Positions 1 through 10,416 of a stretch of 35,675 nucleotides of DNA are shown in pieces. Made by a program: the position numbers and the translations under genes. The notes beneath the pieces are model-generated. The model had not been told where the DNA came from and did not search any database. It worked only from the letters and a program-made list of their open reading frames with translations. Positions within the stretch are counted from its first letter, which is position 1. Every line of letters begins with the position of its first letter. This stretch comes from Minisyncoccota bacterium (lineage in GTDB: Bacteria; Patescibacteriota; Minisyncoccia; Phycocordibacterales; UBA9973): positions 1 through 35,675 of the forward strand of contig JALOQM010000006.1 of the NCBI GenBank assembly GCA_025453495.1. The letters are read 5' to 3'.

Positions 1-285
1 CCTCAATGTTCGTGTGGGTAGTACGACGTGTTTTCATAGTAGTTGTTGTCCTCATGAAATCAAGTGGAACGGTCGTATCTTCTTATAAAAGAGTAAACAC
101 ATCATAACACAACGACAAAATGACTTTTCACTAAAAGTATTCACAATCTCATCACTGTCAATGTGAAAACAAATAAATACTCCAAACCGCGAGTATTTCA
201 CGATGTTGTATTCCAAAGTTTCGTCACATATGACAATCAAACCGCTGGTGGTAAGACAAATTCGTTATAAACGCCGATATGGTGC

Positions 286-834
286 TTGATGATTGCTTTG
301 TTGTCTTGTTTCTATCATCCCATTTTTTCCTTTTTTCCATATCAACAAGGGAGAGAATATTATTTGTACGTGTCCTTGTACTGCCGGTGCATGACTTCAT
401 ACAGGGTAAAAGAAATACTTCGTACACCAGACCCAAAGATTATTATTGCAGGTTCGGGTATGTCTGCAGGTGGTCGCATCATACATCATGAACGCAATTA
501 TCTCCCAGATCCAAAGAACACAATTCTTTTGACCGGCTATCAAACACCAGGGACACTTGGTCGCATGATTCAACAAGGTGATACAGGGGTGCGGATCATG
601 GGAGAAGAAGTGCCAGTCCGCGCAACAGTACTCACAATTGAAGGATATTCAGGACATAAAGATTCTCAAAATCTTCTCTCGTTTGTTGAAGACTCAGCAA
701 ATACACTAAAAAAAGTCTTTGTTGTGATGGGTGAGCCGAAATCATCGTTATTTTTTGTACAGAAACTTCGTGATCATCTTGCCATTGATGCGTCAGCACC
801 AATGGCAGGAGAAAGTGTTGAGATTGAATGTTAA
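286..834 (+). CDS. C-terminal part of a beta-CASP / metallo-beta-lactamase-fold RNase-like protein; N-terminal MBL region not found upstream
   Basis: IIIAGSGMSAGGRIIHHERNYLPDPKNTILLTGYQTPGTLGR...VRIMGEEVPVRATVLTIEGYSGHKDS is the typical C-terminal half of beta-CASP RNases; similarity begins only at about nt 395. Confidence 0.7.
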   Translation: MMIALLSCFYHPIFSFFPYQQGREYYLYVSLYCRCMTSYRVKEILRTPDPKIIIAGSGMSAGGRIIHHERNYLPDPKNTILLTGYQTPGTLGRMIQQGDTGVRIMGEEVPVRATVLTIEGYSGHKDSQNLLSFVEDSANTLKKVFVVMGEPKSSLFFVQKLRDHLAIDASAPMAGESVEIEC

Positions 835-864
835 TGGGGAGGGTGTTTATGCTATACTTACCCT

Positions 865-1500
865 ATGCATACAAATAATTCTCTTGAAAATACAGAAAAG
901 CATGGTCATGCGCGCATAAAAATTTGTGTTTCAGGTGCCGCCGAGACTGGACACTGCGGTCGCAATGCTCTCGCTGATGCAAAAACATTGGGACGTGAAA
1001 TAGTGCTACAGGATGCAATTCTTGTGACTGGAGCGACAACAGGCTTTCCACTTTGGAGCGCAATGGGAGCAAAGGAGGTAAATGGTATTTCTATAGGCCT
1101 TTCTCCTGCAGCAAATGAACGTGAGCACACGAATGTGTATCGCCTTCCTATTGATTATATGGATTTTATTATCTATACCGGTTTTGGGTATCCGGGTCGT
1201 GATTTACTCCTAGTTCGCTCAGCTGACGCTGTCATTATCGGTTGTGGTAGAATTGGCACGATTCATGAATTTACCATAGCATTTGAAGATGCAAAGCCAA
1301 TCGGTATCCTCGAAGGTGATTCGCACACTGATGAAGTGATTAAGATGATTATTGAAAAGGGGCATCGTCCGAATCCAAAAATTGTTTTTGATTCTGATCC
1401 AAAACGCCTTGTTGAACGTGTCATTGAACTAGTTAAAAAAGATAAAGTGGAGGAATACCGTGTCGGAACAAACTCCACCGAAACTAGCATTACTAACTAG
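865..1500 (+). CDS. LOG/SLOG family Rossmann-like nucleotide-binding protein (TIGR00725-like)
   Basis: KICVSGAAETGHCG...LVTGATTGFPLWSAMGAKEVNGISIGLSPA...ADAVIIGCGRIGTIHEFTIAFEDAKPIGIL. Confidence 0.65.
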   Translation: MHTNNSLENTEKHGHARIKICVSGAAETGHCGRNALADAKTLGREIVLQDAILVTGATTGFPLWSAMGAKEVNGISIGLSPAANEREHTNVYRLPIDYMDFIIYTGFGYPGRDLLLVRSADAVIIGCGRIGTIHEFTIAFEDAKPIGILEGDSHTDEVIKMIIEKGHRPNPKIVFDSDPKRLVERVIELVKKDKVEEYRVGTNSTETSITN

Positions 1501-1507
1501 TTAGTGT

Positions 1508-4045
1508 ATGTCTTTTGAAGTCTATACCACAAAGACAGTTGAAGAGACTTTTTCCGAACTAGATACAAGTGTAAGAGGGCTTCGCGAGTTTGTCGCCCAT
1601 GAACGACTCACTACCTACGGCAAGAATACTATTGCTGCAAAAGAAACGACCTGGTATGAGGTATTATTTAGGCAATTTACATCCCCTTTTGTATATATTC
1701 TTTTTTTTGCTTCAGTTTTATCGTTTGTAACAGGTGGAGTCATTGATAGTATCATTATTCTTGTCTTTATACTTATCAATGCAATACTTGGTTTTTTCCA
1801 AGAATATCATTCTGAACGTTCACTCTTGGCACTCAAGCAGTTCGTCAAATCACTTTCTCGTGTACGCCGCAATAACAATGAAATGCTTATCAGCACCGAA
1901 GAGCTTGTCCCTGGTGATCTGCTTATCCTTGGGACTGGCGATATTGTCCCTGTTGATGCACGTGTCATCTCAGTAAACAACTGCAGTGTTAACGAGGAGT
2001 CACTAACCGGAGAATCAAAGCATGTATTCAAGTCTCCAGATGCTCTGCATGTGGCAGCGACCGCGGTGCATACTGCTTCAAATATTGTATTTGCGGGAAC
2101 TTCTGTTGTTGGAGGTATGGCTGAATGTATTGTGCTCTCGACTGGGTCGGCATCGTGCATGGGAGACGTTGCGAAACTTGCAATAGAAACACATCGTACA
2201 AGTGCATTTGAGCAAGGAATCTCACGCTTTAGTCGCTTTATTCTCAGAATGGTTGTCGTTATTACAACGCTACTTTTTGTCGTACACACATATATACAAG
2301 GTGGTAATGATCTCGGTGAGACCATACTCTTCTCAATTGCCCTTGCTATCTCAGTAATTCCTGAAGCATTGCCAGTGGTGACAACTATAGCACTTTCGCG
2401 CGGTGCGTTATCTCTTGCAAAGGATAAAGTGGTGGTGCGCAGACTCTCTGCCATCGAAGATCTCGGCAGTATTGAAGTTCTTGCGAGTGACAAGACAGGG
2501 ACATTGACCGAAAACACGCTAACTGTTGTCGGGATACATGCTTCCGACAAAGCGCTCTGTCAGCGGTATGCGACACTTGGTTCATCATTTCTTGGTGCCA
2601 AGAAGCGTGATCCGAATAATGCTTTTGATCTTGCACTCTGGCAGAAGCTTTCTATTACTGAACAAGAGACGCTCAAAGAGTATCGCTATATAAGCGAGCG
2701 CCCGTTTGATCCTGAGAAAAAAACAAATAGTGTCCTTCTTTCAGTAGACGGTAAAAATATACTCATTGTGCGTGGTGCCCCAGAAGTAGTCGTTGATGTG
2801 TGTCCAGAACTCTCGAATGCAAGTAAAAAAGAAATACTTGATTGGGTAGCTCAAGAAGGAGAACTTGGCAGACGTACTCTCGCAATTGCAGTAAAAGAGT
2901 GTGATTTTGACAGAGCACATTGTGCTGATGATGAGTATACCCTCAGTTTTGCTGGTACTATTTCTTTTGCAGACAATTTGAAATCAAGCGCCAAGGAGGC
3001 AATACGGAAAGCAAAAGAACTCGGTATTCAGGTAAAGATTTTGACTGGAGACGGTCCTGAAGTATCTCGCGCGGTAGCAAGAGAAGCCGGTATACTTGTC
3101 GATGATGGTGAGCTTGTGTACACTGGTGACGTTTTTGAGCGCTTGACTCCAGAAGAGAAACGAAAAGCGTTGGAAGAATCACATGTTTTCACACGCTTAA
3201 ATCCGAAACAAAAATATGAAATTATACAGTACATGAGTGAACGCCATTCGGTTGGATTTTTGGGAGAGGGTATTAATGATGCATTGGCACTCAAGCTTGC
3301 AAACGTAGGATTAGTTGTTGAAGGAGCAGCAGATATTGCTCGAGATGCTTCCGATATTGTCCTTCTTAATTCAAGCTTGCTTGTTATCATTGAAGGTGTT
3401 GAGAACGGTCGCAAGATGTTTGCCAATATTATCAAATATCTCAAGATCACACTCACATCGAATTTCGGCAATTTTTACTCAGTGGCTATCGCATCGTTCC
3501 TTATTCCATTTCTCCCAATGTTGCCAATACAGCTTCTCTTGCTCAATTTGCTTTCTGATTTTCCGATGATTGCAATTGCGACTGACACTGTGGATAGTTC
3601 TGAAGTCTCGCGTCCGAGAAAGTATCAATCACATGAAATCATTCGCGTCGCAATACTCTTTGGTCTCCTCTCAACACTCTTTGATCTCATCATCTTTTCA
3701 CTATTTTATCAGCGCGACACAGCAGTACTCCAGACAAATTGGTTTATTGGCTCTACACTCACAGAGCTTGCACTTATTTACTCTATGCGTACTATGTTGC
3801 CGTTTTGGCGTGCAGTCCGTCCAGGTCGGACTCTTTCGCTGCTTTCGATAGCAGGAGTTGTGTGTGCAGTGTTTCTGCCGTTTTTGCCATTTGCTATGGG
3901 ACTTTTTACATTCATTCCACCAACTATGGCTGACCTGCGACTCATTTTCTTTGTAGTAGCTATCTATTTTGTCGTCACAGAGAGTGCAAAGCTTTTGTAT
4001 GTGAAGCTTGGGAAGCTCCGTTTACAAAAAGTACAAAATATATAA
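1508..4045 (+). CDS. Cation-transporting P-type ATPase, MgtA-like
   Basis: DKTGTLT phosphorylation motif, TGD motif, MgtA-like C-terminal region (SNFGNFYSVAIASFLIPFLPMLPIQLLLLNLLSD). Confidence 0.9.
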   Translation: MSFEVYTTKTVEETFSELDTSVRGLREFVAHERLTTYGKNTIAAKETTWYEVLFRQFTSPFVYILFFASVLSFVTGGVIDSIIILVFILINAILGFFQEYHSERSLLALKQFVKSLSRVRRNNNEMLISTEELVPGDLLILGTGDIVPVDARVISVNNCSVNEESLTGESKHVFKSPDALHVAATAVHTASNIVFAGTSVVGGMAECIVLSTGSASCMGDVAKLAIETHRTSAFEQGISRFSRFILRMVVVITTLLFVVHTYIQGGNDLGETILFSIALAISVIPEALPVVTTIALSRGALSLAKDKVVVRRLSAIEDLGSIEVLASDKTGTLTENTLTVVGIHASDKALCQRYATLGSSFLGAKKRDPNNAFDLALWQKLSITEQETLKEYRYISERPFDPEKKTNSVLLSVDGKNILIVRGAPEVVVDVCPELSNASKKEILDWVAQEGELGRRTLAIAVKECDFDRAHCADDEYTLSFAGTISFADNLKSSAKEAIRKAKELGIQVKILTGDGPEVSRAVAREAGILVDDGELVYTGDVFERLTPEEKRKALEESHVFTRLNPKQKYEIIQYMSERHSVGFLGEGINDALALKLANVGLVVEGAADIARDASDIVLLNSSLLVIIEGVENGRKMFANIIKYLKITLTSNFGNFYSVAIASFLIPFLPMLPIQLLLLNLLSDFPMIAIATDTVDSSEVSRPRKYQSHEIIRVAILFGLLSTLFDLIIFSLFYQRDTAVLQTNWFIGSTLTELALIYSMRTMLPFWRAVRPGRTLSLLSIAGVVCAVFLPFLPFAMGLFTFIPPTMADLRLIFFVVAIYFVVTESAKLLYVKLGKLRLQKVQNI

Positions 4046-4048
4046 ACT

Positions 4049-4549
4049 ATGCAATCACTCTTACTGCTTCCAGGAAATAGTATTCGTAATAAAGAGTGGC
4101 TCTCTTGTATGCGTAACGCCTTTGAAAATGATTTTCATGTTTCAGCTATTGCATACGATCATTGGACTACTTTAGATCAAATGGATTTCTCGGCTGAAGT
4201 TGAGAAAATAAAAAATCTCAATACTCGATTTGATATAGTTGTAGCGAAGTCTGCTGGTGTAGCTTTGGCACTTCTTGCAGTTTCCAAGAGGTATATACAG
4301 CCAGAAAAAATGATCTTACTTGGCACTCCACTCACAGCGATGCTTTCTGATGCAGAAGGCGCAAAACTCCTTCATGAGAATATGGTGCCGACAGTATATA
4401 TCCAACAATCGCATGATCCCTATTGTCCTTTTACCGAAGCAAAAAATACACTCGAAAAATTACTAAAAGAAAATGACTTACTTATCAAGGTAGAAGGAAA
4501 CGATCATTCCTACAATACTCCACTAGAAATAAAACCATTCCTCCACTAA
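4049..4549 (+). CDS. Alpha/beta-hydrolase-like protein
   Basis: N-terminal LLLLPGNS, AKSAG nucleophile-elbow-like motif, C-terminal ...NDHSYNTP; starts 3 nt after the ATPase stop. Confidence 0.6.
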   Translation: MQSLLLLPGNSIRNKEWLSCMRNAFENDFHVSAIAYDHWTTLDQMDFSAEVEKIKNLNTRFDIVVAKSAGVALALLAVSKRYIQPEKMILLGTPLTAMLSDAEGAKLLHENMVPTVYIQQSHDPYCPFTEAKNTLEKLLKENDLLIKVEGNDHSYNTPLEIKPFLH

Positions 4550-4582
4550 AAAATCCCCAATCTGGGGATTTTTTAGTGGAGG
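4540..4582. terminator. Bidirectional intrinsic terminator between convergent genes
   Basis: Perfect 20-bp arms CCTCCACTAAAAAATCCCCA / TGGGGATTTTTTAGTGGAGG with a 3-nt loop. Confidence 0.85.
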
Positions 4583-4583
4583 A

Positions 4584-4928
4584 TTACATGACTGCTTTGA
4601 CGATTCGAGCAAATACTTCTGGATGATTCTTTGCAAGATCAGCGAGGATTTTGCGGTCAAGCAGGATATCTTTCTTTTTGAGTGCACCTATGAGCTTGCT
4701 GTAGGAAATACCGAGTGCTTTTGCGCTTGCGCTGATATTTGTCTGCCAAAGAGCACGTTTATCAGCTTTTTTGTCTTTTCTGTGTGCAAATGCATGTGCG
4801 CCAGCGTGACGGATTGCTTCGCGTGCTTGTGCCTCTTTGGTACTTCTACCGAAACGATAGCCTTTCGTTTGCGACAGTATTTTTCGACGACGCTTATTCT
4901 TTATTGTTCCTCTTTTAACTCGTGTCAT
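4584..4928 (-). CDS. rplT: 50S ribosomal protein bL20
   Basis: MTRVKRGTIKNKRRRKILSQTKGYRFGRS...; follows infC-rpmI. Confidence 0.97.
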   Translation of the reverse strand: MTRVKRGTIKNKRRRKILSQTKGYRFGRSTKEAQAREAIRHAGAHAFAHRKDKKADKRALWQTNISASAKALGISYSKLIGALKKKDILLDRKILADLAKNHPEVFARIVKAVM

Positions 4929-4966
4929 ATGGGTGGTGTTAGCTTGTAACTACTAGGGACTGTTTA

Positions 4967-5152
4967 TTAATTAAATGGAAGCAAGTGACTCTTTGCTTTG
5001 ACAGAGATAGTAAATTCCTTACCCTTTCTTCCCGCAAGCTGCTTTGTGCGGGACTGCTTAGCGTTGTAATGGTTAAAGCCCGGCTTCTTTCCGATGAGTT
5101 TGCCGTTCTTTGTGATCTTGAGTCTCTTTGTATATGATTTGTTTGTTTTCAT
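4967..5152 (-). CDS. rpmI: 50S ribosomal protein bL35
   Basis: MKTNKSYTKRLKITKNGKLIGKKPGFNHYNAKQSRTKQ; conserved synteny. Confidence 0.95.
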   Translation of the reverse strand: MKTNKSYTKRLKITKNGKLIGKKPGFNHYNAKQSRTKQLAGRKGKEFTISVKAKSHLLPFN

Positions 5153-5175
5153 GCTATGTGTAGTGAGATTGCAAA

Positions 5176-5685
5176 CTATTTCTTGTCTCGTTCGATGGTG
5201 ACGAAGATACCTTTTGGTCCCTTCTTGAAACCATCTGCGATTCGGTAATTCTCGGTAATGAGATGAAGTACGCGCTCCAGTCGTTCTTTGAGAAATGCCT
5301 CCTGCATGTACTTTGCTCGACCGGAAAGGTAGAGCTCTATTTTGATGCGGTGACCTTCTTTGAGCCAGTTTGAAGCGGTTTTGGCTTTGAGTGTAAGGTC
5401 ATGGTCGCCGGTAGCGATTTTGACCTGGATGGATTTTGTCTCAGTTGGTTTTGCACCTGACTTCGCCTTCTTCTGTTTCTTATTCTGCTCGTACTGGAAT
5501 TTACCATACTCCATGATTTTTGCAATCGGGGGAGTGGTATTTGGTGATATCTCTATAAGGTCGAGATTGCTGTTTCGAGCAAGCTCAATGGCATCGCGTG
5601 TTGCCATAATACCGAGATTTTCACCACCATGACCGATGACTCTGACTTCAGTTGCGCGTATTTGGTTGTTTATTCGTTCTCTCAA
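5176..5685 (-). CDS. infC: Translation initiation factor IF-3 (proposed TTG start at 5685; the ORF track extends to 5742)
   Basis: RERINNQIRATEVRVIGHGGENLGIMATRDAIELA...SPNTTPPIAKIMEYGKFQYEQ; homology starts at about LRERINNQIRA; TATTAT lies 7 nt before an in-frame TTG. Confidence 0.93.
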   Translation of the reverse strand: MRERINNQIRATEVRVIGHGGENLGIMATRDAIELARNSNLDLIEISPNTTPPIAKIMEYGKFQYEQNKKQKKAKSGAKPTETKSIQVKIATGDHDLTLKAKTASNWLKEGHRIKIELYLSGRAKYMQEAFLKERLERVLHLITENYRIADGFKKGPKGIFVTIERDKK

Positions 5686-5778
5686 TAGGCTGATAATAGT
5701 GTATTTCTCGAGAAAAGTAAATGCAGTAGCGCAACTTTGCACCTTTTTTTATTTTCCATAATCTGCTTTAGTTAGTGT

Positions 5779-6522
5779 ATGGATCAAAAGACTATTGGTA
5801 TATACAAGAATCTTGGAGAAACACCGCTTGCGGCGCTTGATCGCTTGCGACTTGAACGACCTGAACTTACACATGAGACGCTCTCATATATAGGCCGTCT
5901 GGATCCGATGGCAGAAGGTGTGATGCTTGTGCTTGTTGGAGAGGAAAATAAGAACAGAGAGGCATATCTTGGACTTGATAAGGAGTATGAGTGTGAGGTG
6001 CTGTTTGGTGTTTCGACTGACACAAGCGATTTACTTGGTCTGGTAACAAAAAATGCTATCGCGGATTTTGTTGCAAAAGATACTGTGGCAGAAAACATAA
6101 AACTATTTCTCGGCAAACGTCAACAAGAATACCCCATCTATTCATCAAAACCAGTTAAAGGAAAGCCATTACATGTATGGGCGCGCGAGGGGAGGATTGG
6201 CGATATAGAAATACCAAAAAAAGAAATCGAAATCTATGCAATTAAACTTCTTGATTTTTATACGATCGAAAAACAGGTCTTGCAAAAGATAATCGAGGAA
6301 CGCATTGCGCTTGTGTGTGGCGATTTTCGTCAAGCCGAAATTCTCGCACAGTGGCAGGAATATTTTGAACAAAACATTCCTGCATTGCTTCCGGTCGCCA
6401 AACTCCGCGTCCGGGCTTCGAGCGGAACATATATGCGTGTGCTTGCTTCAGATATTGGGCAAAAACTTGGTGTTCCAGCCCTTGCGATAGGTATTAAAAG
6501 GTTAGCTATTATAAAAAAATAG
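5779..6522 (+). CDS. truB: tRNA pseudouridine synthase B-like
   Basis: SYIGRLDPMAEGVMLVLVGEE..., KEYECEVLFGVSTDTSD, C-terminal RVRASSGTYMRVLASDIGQKLG. Confidence 0.88.
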   Translation: MDQKTIGIYKNLGETPLAALDRLRLERPELTHETLSYIGRLDPMAEGVMLVLVGEENKNREAYLGLDKEYECEVLFGVSTDTSDLLGLVTKNAIADFVAKDTVAENIKLFLGKRQQEYPIYSSKPVKGKPLHVWAREGRIGDIEIPKKEIEIYAIKLLDFYTIEKQVLQKIIEERIALVCGDFRQAEILAQWQEYFEQNIPALLPVAKLRVRASSGTYMRVLASDIGQKLGVPALAIGIKRLAIIKK

Positions 6523-6543
6523 CCCCGCACATTAGCGGAGCTA
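6520..6543 (+). terminator. Hairpin terminator candidate after truB
   Basis: TAGCCCCGC-ACATTA-GCGGAGCTA stem just after the truB stop. Confidence 0.5.
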
Positions 6544-6561
6544 TCTGAATTTCTTCCGAAT

Positions 6562-6789
6562 CTAAATACGACAAACCAAGAAGTTCTGTTTTTCTTCTTC
6601 ATTTGCGTATATTGCCAAGATAGTATCTTCTTTTTTGAGAAGTTCTTGACCAACAACAGAGCTTTCCCTCACAAGTCTAAGTCCACAACTTTCAGGAATA
6701 TCTACGGAATCGTTCTCATGGTTGTGAAGTAATTCTGCTGCTGCTTCTTGAATTTTTCGTTGAAGATTCTCTGTAAATTTTATCGCCAT
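6562..6789 (-). CDS. Hypothetical protein, 75 aa
   Basis: ORF with ATG, located between flanking genes; no recognised family. Confidence 0.5.
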   Translation of the reverse strand: MAIKFTENLQRKIQEAAAELLHNHENDSVDIPESCGLRLVRESSVVGQELLKKEDTILAIYANEEEKQNFLVCRI

Positions 6790-6827
6790 GCGTGAAAGAG
6801 TATTATCCTAATTATTATAATATACTG

Positions 6828-7508
6828 TTACTTATCTTTTGTCAAGTGATATTGCATCTCACGCTCAAGTGATGCGATTTGTGCTTCGTCATCAAAGAAC
6901 GGAGCGATTTTCTCCATCCCTGGTTCGCGTGCATACGGATTCTCATCAGTGAGAATAAGTTTTACCGCAGCGCCGAAATCGATGACAACAGGTTTCCCTG
7001 TTTCAGCCTCAATCATAATATTATCTTCGCGGAGATCACGGTGATAAATACGATATTCATTATGCATTTTCTCAACAAATTTTTTTAGATTCTTCCAGAA
7101 GAATTCGCTGTTATATGTTTCAGGAAGTTCTTTTTTATCTCGTAAAATCTCACCAAGTGTGGGGCCGTTGATTTTTTCCATAGCAAGTAATTGCTTTCCT
7201 CCTTTCATGATAGTAAACAGGGGGATAGGTACTTTAACTGTGTTGTCAATTTCATGAAGTGTTTCCAGGAAATCAACCTCATCTTCCACATTATTAAAAA
7301 GATGGTCTTTGTTTCGAGTTACTGATTTATAGCAAATATTATTTTCTGGATCTTCGTAGACACTTGCAAAGTTTCCGAAACCAATCGGTTCATTCTCACT
7401 AAACAGACGTTCTGTGAAATTGATAATAGCAGTGGTAAATATTTCCTGACGTTTTTCGATGGGTATATGTTCTGAATGAATTTCTTTAAGAATTGCCTTA
7501 TTTTCCAT
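6828..7508 (-). CDS. Small Hanks-type (RIO/LPS-kinase-like) protein kinase
   Basis: GFGNFASVY loop, CYKSV lysine, YHRDLREDNIMIE catalytic loop, VVIDFGAAVKL DFG motif. Confidence 0.75.
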   Translation of the reverse strand: MENKAILKEIHSEHIPIEKRQEIFTTAIINFTERLFSENEPIGFGNFASVYEDPENNICYKSVTRNKDHLFNNVEDEVDFLETLHEIDNTVKVPIPLFTIMKGGKQLLAMEKINGPTLGEILRDKKELPETYNSEFFWKNLKKFVEKMHNEYRIYHRDLREDNIMIEAETGKPVVIDFGAAVKLILTDENPYAREPGMEKIAPFFDDEAQIASLEREMQYHLTKDK

Positions 7509-7578
7509 AGATAAACTCTATTGTATAGGTATATAGCCAAGGGAGCAATATTGCTTTATTTTATGGATAAAATAGTGC

Positions 7579-7606
7579 TTGACTTCTTTGTATATATGAC
7601 TATACT
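7579..7606 (+). promoter_or_regulatory. 16S rRNA promoter
   Basis: TTGACT (7579-7584), 16-nt spacer, TATACT (7601-7606), followed by a hairpin-rich leader. Confidence 0.75.
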
Positions 7607-7775
7607 GTCTTGGCGTCTCTGAAAGGAGTCGCTTTTCATTTAGAACCTCGACAATCAAATTGAATTAAGAACATACAAGAACTTGAAACAAGTTCCCAGC
7701 CCCGACCTTCCGGTCGGGCACCGACAATAGCAATAGTCGGTAGTAATTTGAGTAGAGCTACGGATCGCATGAGAA

Positions 7776-7798
7776 ACTATTTTTTCTTTTGTTCCGCT
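7776..7798 (+). other. 5' arm of pre-16S processing stem
   Basis: ACTATTTTTTCTTTTGTTCCGCT pairs with AGCGGAACAAAAGAAAGAATAGT at 9518-9540 (one G-U pair). Confidence 0.85.
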
Positions 7799-7831
7799 TC
7801 TAGTACGAATTCGCTTATTTATAGGCAGGAT

Positions 7832-9385
<1,554 letters not shown>

Positions 9386-9517
9386 AAACCGTTATCTGTA
9401 TCGCTTCGGCATACAGTAAACTTACGGAGTCGATATTATGTGCCTCAATTGAGCACGTAATAGTCCAGGCGTGCGATGGACTTAAAAGTACGCTGACATG
9501 AGGGAAAGTACCCATAG

Positions 9518-9540
9518 AGCGGAACAAAAGAAAGAATAGT
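9518..9540 (+). other. 3' arm of pre-16S processing stem
   Basis: Complementary to 7776-7798. Confidence 0.85.
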
Positions 9541-9564
9541 ATTCTTGATAGTAAAGAAAAAAGA

Positions 9565-9600
9565 GTACAAAAAACCACCCACATGGGTGGTTTTTTGTAC
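9565..9600 (+). terminator. Terminator of the solitary 16S transcription unit
   Basis: Perfect inverted repeat GTACAAAAAACCACCCA-CA-TGGGTGGTTTTTTGTAC. Confidence 0.9.
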
Positions 9601-9763
9601 GGCATATAAAATTAGTATGCACCACTAGATATTTTCCATGGTGTTGGGATAGTATGGTAAATTTGACAATATATATACTATATTTTTTATTGAATTGAAC
9701 AATAAAAATAAAATATAAAAAACAAAGAAAAATGGGAAAAAACCAATTTTTGACTGCTTTCAG

Positions 9764-10250
9764 TTGGCAACACAAAGAATCGTAGTAGAGGCAGTGCATA
9801 ATTTCCATGCACTTAATTTTTTCTGTGATGAGTTTAACAGTGATCAGCAAGTATGGAGAGACATACAGCATGATTTTACACCTATTGTGTATTCTTCACC
9901 AAAAATTATTCTCGCAAGTTATGACCTTATTGGAAAAGAAATTACTGCTGAAGATTTACTTTTGAAAGCGAAAGCTCTCAAAATTTATGCAGAAGTAGAC
10001 CTTGCTCACATTGCGGAGGTTCTGTATCGTCAAACAGATAAAAATCAAAAACTCTTAGTAAAAGGAGACGGTAAATATAATTTTTTTTTGGGTTAAAAGT
10101 AAAACAAAAGGTTTGCAAGCTGTTATGTTCTGGAACACTTTCCGAGAATGGAGCGCCAGCTTTACTGATGCAAACCTCTCAATAGATGCAAATCGAACAG
10201 ATTTCACATTTAGTCCTGGTAGTCATCATTTTTTTCTGTATATGGAATGA
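9764..10250 (+). pseudogene. Hypothetical gene split by a frameshift at a T9 run (ORF 9764-10096 plus continuation to 10250)
   Basis: ORF ends NFFLG* at the T9 run (10081-10089); the +1 frame continues WVKSKTKGLQAVMFWNTFREWSASFTDANLSIDANRTDFTFSPGSHHFFLYME*, followed by a terminator. Confidence 0.5.
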
Positions 10251-10260
10251 AGTTAGTTTT

Positions 10261-10287
10261 AAAGCTGCTGGAGACAGTAGCTTTTTT
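10261..10287 (+). terminator. Intrinsic terminator
   Basis: AAGCTGCTG-GAGA-CAGTAGCTTTTTTATT. Confidence 0.65.
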
Positions 10288-10355
10288 ATTTAAATACTCT
10301 TTCACTATTTTCTTTGACTTTATTATCTATATATTGTAATTTGTTATCGGACATA

Positions 10356-10407
10356 GTTTGGATTGTTTTTATAGATTCTGATTGGATTTTGTAAAAACAA
10401 TCTAAAC
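10356..10407 (+). promoter_or_regulatory. Long 5'-UTR stem-loop upstream of the small ORF at 10417
   Basis: GTTTGGATTGTTTTTA / TAAAAACAATCTAAAC, 16-bp arms with one G-U and a 20-nt loop; promoter TTGACT-17-TAATTT just upstream. Confidence 0.55.
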
Positions 10408-10416
10408 CTCAATCAC

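Noticed and set aside
1060-1085. AAAGGAGGTAAATGG as an SD-led start
   Set aside because: It lies inside the LOG-family gene; the implied ATG is out of frame with any credible protein.
1807-2550. 247-aa antisense ORF within the ATPase gene
   Set aside because: Mirror-frame artefact of codon bias; Ser/Thr-rich translation without motifs.
9450-9470. CCTC within GTGCCTCAATTGAGCAC downstream of 16S as a relocated anti-SD
   Set aside because: It is inside a near-perfect hairpin about 75 nt beyond helix 45, lacks full CCTCC, and would need a grossly extended mature 3' end.
9732-9785. Second frameshift at the start of the 9764 gene (MGKNQFLTAFSWQHKES*)
   Set aside because: The 9764 frame is itself open upstream and a TTG start suffices; evidence for a second indel is weak.
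9482-9871. 129-aa minus-strand ORF overlapping the 16S trailer and the next gene
   Set aside because: AT-rich, overlaps the rRNA terminator and an antisense gene, no family resemblance.
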